DNA from: Rheinheimera sp. UJ63
Lineage (GTDB): Bacteria > Pseudomonadota > Gammaproteobacteria > Enterobacterales > Alteromonadaceae
Length of the DNA: 64,000 bases
Assembly: GCF_021568285.1 (NCBI RefSeq)
Contig: NZ_JAKGTQ010000002.1
Span: 850,470-914,469, forward strand
Reading direction: 5' to 3'
A model generated the notes under the pieces. The model was not told where the DNA came from, made no database searches, and worked only from the letters and a program-made list of their open reading frames with translations. Positions 44,054 through 51,530 of this stretch are shown here, in pieces (the stretch's first letter is position 1; every line of letters starts with the position of its first letter). The position numbers were made by a program, and so were the translations under genes.

Positions 44054-46369
44054 TTAGTTTTTGCGCCAAAAGAAGCTCGCCAGTGCGGGTAAAACCACAA
44101 TAGCGCCGAGCATATTGACAATAAACATGAAGGTTAACAGGATCCCCATATCCACTTGGAACTTCAGTGCTGAAAACACCCAGGTGCTTACGCCAATCGC
44201 TAAGGTGATACCCGTAAACAAGACTGCGCTGCCCCGCTCTTTTAAGGCTTCAAAATAAGCTTGGCGTAATGGCATACCTTCACGCAACTGCTGACTCATT
44301 GTTGATAAAATATAAATGCCGTAATCAACACCAATACCCACACCCAGCGCAATCACTGGCAACGTCGATACGGTTAAACCGATTTCCAGTTTCGTCATTA
44401 ACGCGGTCGCTAACACCGATACGACATACAGCGGGATAATCACGGCAGCCGTTGCCCGAACAGAACGGAAACTCAGTAAACACAACACGATGACCGCAGC
44501 ATAGACATACCACATCATCGGTTGTTGCGCATCGCTCACCGCCTCGTTGGTGGCAGCCATCACCCCTGCAGGGCCTGTCGCCAAAGCAAACCGCGTTTGC
44601 TCATCACCTAATTCCGCACCGTATTGCTTCACCGCAGCAACAACACGCTCGATGGTTTCAGCTTTGTGATCTTCTAAAAACAACATCACTGGCATCACCG
44701 AACAATCGGCGTTAAGTAAACCCGTGCTGGTTTCGACGCGTGAAGAGGCTTGCACCAAGCTTTGTGTGTTACGGGGTAGAACGCGCCATTTCGCATTACC
44801 TTCGTTGTAGGCTGCGTTAATCACTTTTGATACCGACGGCAAAGAAACGGCTGACTGCACTCCGGGTACGTTTTCCATTAACCAGTGAAATTGATCGATC
44901 CGATCCATTATTTCATGGTGAGTACAAGCACTTGGAATGGTTTCAACCATCACGTTGATATAATCCACCGAAATCGCAAAACGGTCGGTGATCATAAAGG
45001 TATCTTGGTTGTAACGAGAGTCTTCATGCAGAGCCGGGGCACCGGCATGCAGATCACCGATTTTTAACTGCTGGCTTTGCCAATGGCCATAAGCAAACAA
45101 CAAGGCCGTAGCGAGTAAAATGACCGTTGCATAAGGCCGAGTTGCGAAGGCCGATAAGGCCATCCATACCTTTTCCGCTCGCAAATTAGGCGCGGCCACT
45201 TTTTGCTTGTACTTGTCGCTAAAGCGCACAAACGACATTAACACCGGTAACAACACCAAGTTAGTCAGAATGATCACGGCAACACCTAAACTGGCAGTAA
45301 TTGCCAGCTCGCGGATCACGCCAATTTCGATAATTAATAGCGTTAAGAAACCCACCGTATCCGATAACAGTGCGACACCGCCTGGCACTAACAGTTTACG
45401 GAAGCTGGCTTGGGCGGCCGTTTTTGCATTCATGCCGCTAGCAACCCGTTTACCGGTGGAGTTAATCATTTGCACACCATGGCTGACACCAATGGCAAAC
45501 ACTAAAAACGGTACCAGTATCGACATGGGATCGATACCAAAACCCAGTACCGTTAATAAACCAATTTGCCAAACCACCGCAATTAATGAACAAGCAATGG
45601 GCAATACCGTTAGCATTAACGAGCCGGAGAACAAAAATACCATGATGGAAGTAATTACAATGGCAATACCAAAGAATGCCACTACCCCTTTAGCGCCCTC
45701 TGCAACATCGCCCACCATTTTGGCAAAACCAATGATATGCACGCTGATTTGTTCAGATTGATATTTTGCACGAATATCGTTTTCTAACGTCGAAGCAAAA
45801 GCAATGGTATCGACGGGTAAGTTGGTTTCGGGATCCAGCTCTAATAACGAAGCGGTGATCATGGCACAGCTGTAATCGTCAGCAACCATGCGGCCAACCA
45901 CACCGGCTTTTTCGGTATTTTCTTTTACTTTGGCAAGACCGCGCGCGTCGGCCGTAAAATTAGCCGGGATCACTGGGCCACCAGCAAAACCATCTTCTAC
46001 CACTTCAATAAAACGCGTACTGGGACTGAACAGAGATTTAACTAATACCCGCTCAATACCGGGTGTATACACCACATCATCGTGGGCACGGCGAAAGCTA
46101 TCAAAAAAATTGGCATTGAAAATATCACCACTGGCATCGCACATGGCGATCAGAATGTTATTTGCACCACCAAAATCCGCTTCATGCTTCAGATAGGTTT
46201 GCATGTATTCATGCTTTAAGGGGATGTTCTTACTAAAAGCGGCATCCAATTTAATGTCTGTTGCTTTAAACAACAGCAATAACGTGGTGAGTGCAAAAAG
46301 CACTATCACGATCACTCGATGCCGAAACAAGCCAATTTCAATTTTATTTACCAGCCAATTCATACTCAT
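44054..46369 (-). CDS. RND-superfamily (MMPL-type) permease
   Basis: A 771-residue inner-membrane protein with about twelve membrane helices and two large periplasmic loops, the layout of the smaller MMPL/SSD-containing RND exporters rather than of AcrB (~1,050). The first loop holds LDAAFSKNIPLKHEYMQ and GGANNILIAM; helices 4-6 carry LPIACSLIAVVWQIGLLTVLGFGIDPMSILVPFLVFAIGV-like and GVGIGVDYGIYILS segments with the charged residues used in proton coupling. It lies one base after the YCF48-like gene's stop. It is likely to transport a lipid or hydrophobic molecule together with its neighbours; this is inferred from the family and locus. Confidence 0.9.
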   Translation of the reverse strand: MSMNWLVNKIEIGLFRHRVIVIVLFALTTLLLLFKATDIKLDAAFSKNIPLKHEYMQTYLKHEADFGGANNILIAMCDASGDIFNANFFDSFRRAHDDVVYTPGIERVLVKSLFSPSTRFIEVVEDGFAGGPVIPANFTADARGLAKVKENTEKAGVVGRMVADDYSCAMITASLLELDPETNLPVDTIAFASTLENDIRAKYQSEQISVHIIGFAKMVGDVAEGAKGVVAFFGIAIVITSIMVFLFSGSLMLTVLPIACSLIAVVWQIGLLTVLGFGIDPMSILVPFLVFAIGVSHGVQMINSTGKRVASGMNAKTAAQASFRKLLVPGGVALLSDTVGFLTLLIIEIGVIRELAITASLGVAVIILTNLVLLPVLMSFVRFSDKYKQKVAAPNLRAEKVWMALSAFATRPYATVILLATALLFAYGHWQSQQLKIGDLHAGAPALHEDSRYNQDTFMITDRFAISVDYINVMVETIPSACTHHEIMDRIDQFHWLMENVPGVQSAVSLPSVSKVINAAYNEGNAKWRVLPRNTQSLVQASSRVETSTGLLNADCSVMPVMLFLEDHKAETIERVVAAVKQYGAELGDEQTRFALATGPAGVMAATNEAVSDAQQPMMWYVYAAVIVLCLLSFRSVRATAAVIIPLYVVSVLATALMTKLEIGLTVSTLPVIALGVGIGVDYGIYILSTMSQQLREGMPLRQAYFEALKERGSAVLFTGITLAIGVSTWVFSALKFQVDMGILLTFMFIVNMLGAIVVLPALASFFWRKN

Positions 46370-46370
46370 A

Positions 46371-47420
46371 TTATTCAGACTTACTTAATGGTGTTAATTT
46401 AATGCCTACCTCAGTGACCAGTAACAACTGCTCACCTAGGGCGACACCATTTAAAATAGCGCGACCATCGGCTTGTGACATATCTTGAAAACTTTGACCG
46501 TTATCTTCGCTTCGCAGCAGTGCGCCAGCATTACCAGTGATAAACAGTCGACCTGCTGAGTCAGCAAAAAGACTGTTGAGGGTAGCAGACACCGGCAAAT
46601 AAATTTGCTGCCAACTGTCGCCATCATCCTCACTTAAAAAAACGTGACCGCGTAAACCCGCAGTAATGATGCTGCCCTGTTCAGTGCGATGCACTGCAAA
46701 CAAGGAGCCATTGTAAAATTCGTCTAAACGCTGCCAACTGGTACCCGCATCGTCACTTTTGGCCATAAAACCGGCTTCGCCCACCATGATGATTTGCTGA
46801 TCGTTGACAATTAACCGATTAAAATGCGGCAATACCGATTCACGTTCCAATAAATACATTTCAGGATCGGTTTCTTCTAAATCGGCTAAATATTCAGCAT
46901 CGTCTTCTGAAACTAAAGTTTTGTGGAAGGTCGGTTGCCAAGACACGCCACCATCAGACGTCGTAAAAAACAGACCGTATGCGCCAATGGCCAAGCCTTG
47001 TTGTCGATTGAAAAAATAAACATCCATCAACGGCTTATCCTGCTCCGGCAGGAATTGCTGCAATTGCCAGCTTTTGCCTCCATCTTGAGTGTGTAAAATG
47101 GTCGCGTCGTGCCCAACCGCCCAGCCATACTGCTCGTCTGTAAAATAGACCGAGGTAAGTAATGATTGAACAGGCACAGTAGCTTGTTGCCAGTTTTTGG
47201 CATCATTGCTCAGCAATATGTGGCCGCGTTGACCCACAGCAGCAAAACCTTGCTGCCCGACCTTAACCACGTCCGTTAAGAGCGACTGGCTTGCCAACGG
47301 CATCATATAAGCCGTTTTAGGCGACATTTCGGTGTTTTCGTCTGCATCGCTGGCGTGTGCATCAGCACACTGAACCAGGAACATCGCGGCCAGACATCCG
47401 GCAAAAATCTTGTTATACAT
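46371..47420 (-). CDS. Exported YCF48/BNR-type beta-propeller protein
   Basis: A 349-residue protein with a signal peptide (cleavage near DAHASDADEN) followed by a six- or seven-bladed propeller: repeated units such as GWAVGHDATILHTQDGGKSW, AIGAYGLFFTTSDGGVSW and GHVFLSEDDGDSW with the Asp-box/BNR turn (S/T-x-D-x-G-x-x-W). The fold is shared with photosystem II assembly factor YCF48 but the role here is different. It is periplasmic and co-transcribed with the RND permease (one-base gap), perhaps acting as its periplasmic partner. Confidence 0.87.
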   Translation of the reverse strand: MYNKIFAGCLAAMFLVQCADAHASDADENTEMSPKTAYMMPLASQSLLTDVVKVGQQGFAAVGQRGHILLSNDAKNWQQATVPVQSLLTSVYFTDEQYGWAVGHDATILHTQDGGKSWQLQQFLPEQDKPLMDVYFFNRQQGLAIGAYGLFFTTSDGGVSWQPTFHKTLVSEDDAEYLADLEETDPEMYLLERESVLPHFNRLIVNDQQIIMVGEAGFMAKSDDAGTSWQRLDEFYNGSLFAVHRTEQGSIITAGLRGHVFLSEDDGDSWQQIYLPVSATLNSLFADSAGRLFITGNAGALLRSEDNGQSFQDMSQADGRAILNGVALGEQLLLVTEVGIKLTPLSKSE

Positions 47421-47488
47421 GAGCTGAGTTCACTCTGCTTAGCGCGTCAGTTAATTAAAATATAGCAGTGAATGACACTGGTCTTGTT

Positions 47489-47515
47489 AAAAAAAAGGCT
47501 GGCTACGAGCCAGCC
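47489..47515 (-). terminator. Terminator after the DUF1329 gene
   Basis: Read leftward: GGCTGGCT, a 3-nt loop, AGCCAGCC, then eight T residues. It separates the DUF1302-DUF1329 pair from the YCF48-like/RND pair, so the latter needs read-through or its own promoter in the ~70-bp gap. Confidence 0.92.
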
Positions 47516-47532
47516 TTGTTTCAAACTAAGTG

Positions 47533-48894
47533 TTATCGAGTACCTTCACGACGCAGCGAAGCCGGTGTGAAGTCGTTATCAGACAGGGTTACCGAGAAGT
47601 CATACATCTTGTCTTCGTTATCTAAACCGATAGCGATATAACGACGAGAGTTCAAATCGTGATAAACCTCTAAAGTACTCCAATGCGTTGGCACTTCGTA
47701 GTAGTTCAAGCCATGAGCAACAGCAACGCGATACAAATCACCACGGTTGTCATATAAATCCGCTACATGGATCTGCCAGCTGTCTTCATCAATAAAGAAC
47801 ACACGCTTACCATAAACATGACGGGTACCTTCTTTTAAGGTTGCTTCAACCACCCAAACACGGTGCTTTTCATAACGCACATGTTCTGGATTAATATGAC
47901 CGGCTTGTAAAATATCGTCATATTTAAGGGTGTTGCTATGCAGTTTGTAATCGTTGTAGGCAATAAACATTTCTTGTTTGCCTTTTAACGTCCACTCATA
48001 GCGATCTGGAGAACCGTTGAACATATCGAAATCGTCCGTGGTACGCAGACCATCTGACGCGGTACCTGGTGCATCATAAGCCACGTTTGGTGCGCGACGA
48101 ACACGACGCTGACCGGTGTTGTAAGTCCATGCTTGACGCGGTGTCGCCACCTGGTCCATGGTTTCATGCACTAACAAAGCCGTACCCGCTAAACGCGCAG
48201 GTGAGTTTACGCTTTGTTTAAAGCGGAACAGGATGTTTTCCGCTTCTAATGCAGCCGGCGTCGCATCAGGATGCGAATACTTGAACATGATTTCTTCATC
48301 AAAACCAATGATCGTGTAAGCACCATTTGACGTTGGCGCAGCTTGGCCACCATTACGTGAAGCGGCTACACCACGGTAACGTACAATGTGGTTCCAAACC
48401 GCCTCAACACCATTAGATGGCACTGGGAACGGGATACCAATAGCCGCATTGCGTAAACCATTACCACCCTGCACTAACTCAGCACTGCCAGCAATTTGCT
48501 TAGTCGCATCATAAAAGTACTGTGGAAAAGACGCACTACGCCGTGTTGGGTAGATGTTCATTTTGAACGTATCAGGATACAAATCAAATAAAGCAATTTG
48601 GCCAGGACTTAAAAACTGACGATATTGCTCAAGATTCGCTTTGCTAATAGTGAATAACACTTTGTCATCAGCAAACGGGTTAGGATGGTGATTACCCGGG
48701 GTAAAACCCGCCGGAGCAGATTTAATACCGCCAGTCCATTCAGGAATAGAACCATCGGCATTGCCCGCGCGTTCTGCGCCAATTGGCGTGAGATCTTGAC
48801 CTAAACGGGCAACTTGATCAGCCGGTAATTTAGCCAGTGCATTACAGCTGAACACTAACGCTACAGCTGAAGCTAACAGGGTGAGTTTTTTCAT
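47533..48894 (-). CDS. DUF1329 outer-membrane/periplasmic protein
   Basis: A 453-residue exported protein. The ATG at 48894 gives a normal signal peptide (MKKLTLLASAVALVFSCNALA, then KLPADQV); the upstream open stretch is not coding. RLGQDLTPIGAERAGNADGSIPEWTGG is the DUF1329 signature and recurs across the family; the remainder is beta-rich, with a LolA/LolB-like character proposed for the family. It follows the DUF1302 gene by 16 bp and is followed by a strong terminator. Function unsettled; DUF1302 and DUF1329 genes co-occur widely in Proteobacteria. Confidence 0.93.
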   Translation of the reverse strand: MKKLTLLASAVALVFSCNALAKLPADQVARLGQDLTPIGAERAGNADGSIPEWTGGIKSAPAGFTPGNHHPNPFADDKVLFTISKANLEQYRQFLSPGQIALFDLYPDTFKMNIYPTRRSASFPQYFYDATKQIAGSAELVQGGNGLRNAAIGIPFPVPSNGVEAVWNHIVRYRGVAASRNGGQAAPTSNGAYTIIGFDEEIMFKYSHPDATPAALEAENILFRFKQSVNSPARLAGTALLVHETMDQVATPRQAWTYNTGQRRVRRAPNVAYDAPGTASDGLRTTDDFDMFNGSPDRYEWTLKGKQEMFIAYNDYKLHSNTLKYDDILQAGHINPEHVRYEKHRVWVVEATLKEGTRHVYGKRVFFIDEDSWQIHVADLYDNRGDLYRVAVAHGLNYYEVPTHWSTLEVYHDLNSRRYIAIGLDNEDKMYDFSVTLSDNDFTPASLRREGTR

Positions 48895-48910
48895 AATTCG
48901 TGCTCGTCCC

Positions 48911-50986
48911 TTAAATAGAGTATTTAATGTTGAATGAAATAAAATCGCGATCTGCAATGTTGTTTGTCGTACCAACACCATCCCAGAACCAGTTGTAACT
49001 GAGTTCACCAGACCATTTACTCAAATAATCGAAAGACAAGGCATAAGATGCCGACTTACGATCTTCTACAAACATAAACAGTGGATCAGGTGTAATACCA
49101 TTCACGTCATGTGATAACACTAAACGTTGTGATAAGTTCACACCAGCAAACACGTTATTGTAATCGGCTTTCGCTAAGATCCGGTAACCCCAGGCTGATG
49201 CAGTTGGGAACGGGTTCGTTTCAGCACCATTTGATAAGCCAGTATGCAAACCATCTGACACGCCATTGGCACCAATTAACGGGCCACCGCTACGATCGGT
49301 GCTCGGGCCGTTTAAACGCAATACGTCTTGGCTTGGCATATTGTTAATTCTGACACCACCGACTTCCGCCAACATCGTAAAGTTATCAGCACCTAACATT
49401 GGGCCAAACAAGTGAGTAAAAGTCATTTGAGCTTGTACGGTATCACGCAGGATATAACCTTGCGCATAGTTACCCGGTGTGGCTTTTACGCCAATGTCAC
49501 GACCTAACTGAGAAATACCCGCTAAATCTGGACGTAAACCTGCATTGGCTAACTGCTCTGGCATACCCGCGTATAAAATTTCCACGTCGTCAATTTGTAA
49601 TGGATCATCTTGACGGTAAGAAACTTCACCCGCTACAGAGGTGGTGCCTAAGTTGGTGTTAAAACTAAAACCATACAATTTGATATCTTCAGGGTATTCT
49701 AAAATACCTTTTGAGAACGCTTGTAGATTTTGTACATTGCTGGCATCTAAGGTACCGGCATTTTGTACCAGGTAACCAATATCCGATTGAATAGCCGCCG
49801 AGCTAAAGTTAGAAGCCACCCCAGAAATAACAGGTACCCGACTATGGTAGTTCATGTAATACAGTGCAAATTCGGTATCACCTAAACTTGGTGCGAAATA
49901 TTCAAATTTAATACCGTACTGACCACCATTCTCAGGGGTTTGCTCTCCTGCAGAACCGGCTGGACGTAATGCCACTTTTGTTGGATAGGCTAAGTATAAT
50001 TGCGCCGCTTGCGCTGCACTGACTTGACCCGCGGCCACCGCCGCACCTAAACCATTTAAGTTTTGTAGCAAGAACGCCAGATCGATATCAGGGTTACCGG
50101 AGAAACCTAACTGAATGTTTTGTGCATAACCACCACGACCGGCAAAGTCGTTAGTAGAAAAGTAAGTGCCTGGAGGCGGTAAATAACTTTCTTGCCAATC
50201 GTATTGGTAAAACATTTCGGTCGACAGGTTTTCAGTTAAACCTACCGATACGGTAAACATACCGGTCGGAATAAAGGCTTCTTTTAAATCGGCGCCCGGT
50301 GCACGTAAAATGCCCACATCAATAGGCGTAATGTTAATACCGTGTGGAATGAAAGTACTTTCACCCCAGCTCAGTACTTGATTACCTAAACGCACCGTCA
50401 CCGGCGTCATACCGTCATTAAAAGAAAAGTTGCCATAGATGTACGCATCTAATAAGCGAATATCTTTACAGGCTAATTCGCTTGAGCGATCGTCAGCACA
50501 TGGATCGACACGAGCACCACTTAACGGATTGCTGTAAGCAAAGTTACCGTTGTTCAGTGCAGTATCGTAAAAATACATAAACCGGCCAAAAAAGCCGATG
50601 TTATCTTTAGTGATGGAAACTTCGTGTAAGCCTTTAAATAAGCTACTGAACATATCACCACGATCGAAATTCAAATTACCCGCATCACCGTTGCTTGAAT
50701 AAGCACCCGGTTGAGCCCAGATATCAGCAGAGGGGTAAATCACGTTAGTGGCCGCGTTGTAGCCTGTCCAATCAAAACGTGGATGGTTTACTTTCGCAAT
50801 GGTATCCCAGTTGCGTTCTTCAGTACGCCAGCTGGCACCGTAAGAGAAAGTTGAATCGAAAACGATATCAACATCGCCTAAGCTAAAGGATGCTGCCTGT
50901 GCGGGTGCATAGGCAAGCATTAGCAGCGCAGCAGTAACGCCAGCGGCTAATGGGCTTTTTGCAAAGCGGTTGGGACTTTTTAACAT
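48911..50986 (-). CDS. DUF1302 outer-membrane protein
   Basis: A 691-residue exported protein; the signal peptide ends APAQA before ASFSLG. DVDIVFDSTFSYGASWRTEERN at the mature N-terminus and LLDAYIYGNFSFNDGMTPVTVRLGNQVLSWGES are typical of DUF1302. The long run of alternating hydrophobic strands ending in a C-terminal aromatic-type strand (FISFNIKYSI) indicates an outer-membrane beta-barrel. It is the first gene of the DUF1302-DUF1329 unit, with a FadR-like site ~195 bp upstream. It probably transports hydrophobic molecules; this is inferred from the FadL-like layout and context. Confidence 0.93.
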   Translation of the reverse strand: MLKSPNRFAKSPLAAGVTAALLMLAYAPAQAASFSLGDVDIVFDSTFSYGASWRTEERNWDTIAKVNHPRFDWTGYNAATNVIYPSADIWAQPGAYSSNGDAGNLNFDRGDMFSSLFKGLHEVSITKDNIGFFGRFMYFYDTALNNGNFAYSNPLSGARVDPCADDRSSELACKDIRLLDAYIYGNFSFNDGMTPVTVRLGNQVLSWGESTFIPHGINITPIDVGILRAPGADLKEAFIPTGMFTVSVGLTENLSTEMFYQYDWQESYLPPPGTYFSTNDFAGRGGYAQNIQLGFSGNPDIDLAFLLQNLNGLGAAVAAGQVSAAQAAQLYLAYPTKVALRPAGSAGEQTPENGGQYGIKFEYFAPSLGDTEFALYYMNYHSRVPVISGVASNFSSAAIQSDIGYLVQNAGTLDASNVQNLQAFSKGILEYPEDIKLYGFSFNTNLGTTSVAGEVSYRQDDPLQIDDVEILYAGMPEQLANAGLRPDLAGISQLGRDIGVKATPGNYAQGYILRDTVQAQMTFTHLFGPMLGADNFTMLAEVGGVRINNMPSQDVLRLNGPSTDRSGGPLIGANGVSDGLHTGLSNGAETNPFPTASAWGYRILAKADYNNVFAGVNLSQRLVLSHDVNGITPDPLFMFVEDRKSASYALSFDYLSKWSGELSYNWFWDGVGTTNNIADRDFISFNIKYSI

Positions 50987-51122
50987 GTTGTTGTCTCCCC
51001 CCTGTCTAACAGGTTATGGTCTGTTCTTTTAGTTATGATCTGTTTCTTTTGCCGAAGCACAAGCAGACTCTTTCACTAAAATAATTACATCATTTTTGGG
51101 CGTTAGCAAGGCTTGCCACAGC

Positions 51123-51140
51123 GTAAATCTATTGATTTAC
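51123..51140. promoter_or_regulatory. 18-bp palindrome upstream of the DUF1302 gene
   Basis: GTAAATC and GATTTAC are separated by four bases, about 140 bp before the DUF1302 start codon. It is a perfect 7-bp inverted repeat in an AT-rich promoter region and may bind a regulator. Confidence 0.4.
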
Positions 51141-51179
51141 ATTCATTTTTTCGTTTTTTAGCTAATACCGCAGCTGATT

Positions 51180-51216
51180 TGGTCAGACCACAGTTTAACC
51201 CATCAGGACAGACCAG
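51180..51216. promoter_or_regulatory. FadR-like operator(s) upstream of the DUF1302 gene
   Basis: TGGTCAGACCA (51180-51190) matches the core of the FadR operator, TGGTCNGACCA, exactly. A second, weaker copy, CAGGACAGACCAG (51204-51216), follows 13 bp on. FadR releases such sites when long-chain acyl-CoA accumulates. The ~320-bp gap otherwise contains only the palindrome at 51123. Confidence 0.5.
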
Positions 51217-51305
51217 AGGTAGCAACAACTAAGCCACTGATTAAAATAGAAATAACCTAAAGCAAATTAAGAATATTTAGCAAGCTATCGTTTGAAGTTA
51301 TTACT

Positions 51306-51530
51306 CTAATTAATTTTCTCTAAGCTGAAGAAATCTCCGTTGTTGGTCAAGGTTAATCGAAATCGCCCTCGGATCCCCAATTGACTAATAAAAGGTTTAA
51401 AATGCTTAAAAGCCAATTGGATACGTTCGCCACTGTCCGCAGTGACAATAACATAGCGTATTTCACCGCGGTAAAACTGCTGACATTTCTCAGTTGAAAC
51501 AAAACCGGAGAACAGGTACTGGCGATTCAT
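51306..51530 (-). CDS. DUF2835 family protein
   Basis: A 74-residue protein with YLFSGFVSTEKCQQFYRGEIRYVIVTADSGERIQLAFKHF and GIRGRFRLTL, the conserved pattern of DUF2835, a small beta-rich family of unknown function. Its ATG overlaps the pepN stop by four bases (ATGA), so its translation is coupled to pepN. Confidence 0.9.
   Translation of the reverse strand: MNRQYLFSGFVSTEKCQQFYRGEIRYVIVTADSGERIQLAFKHFKPFISQLGIRGRFRLTLTNNGDFFSLEKIN

Noticed and set aside
45207..45761. 184-codon rightward frame inside the RND gene
   Set aside because: Antisense to conserved transmembrane segments of the permease; Thr/Ser/Asn-rich with no domain.
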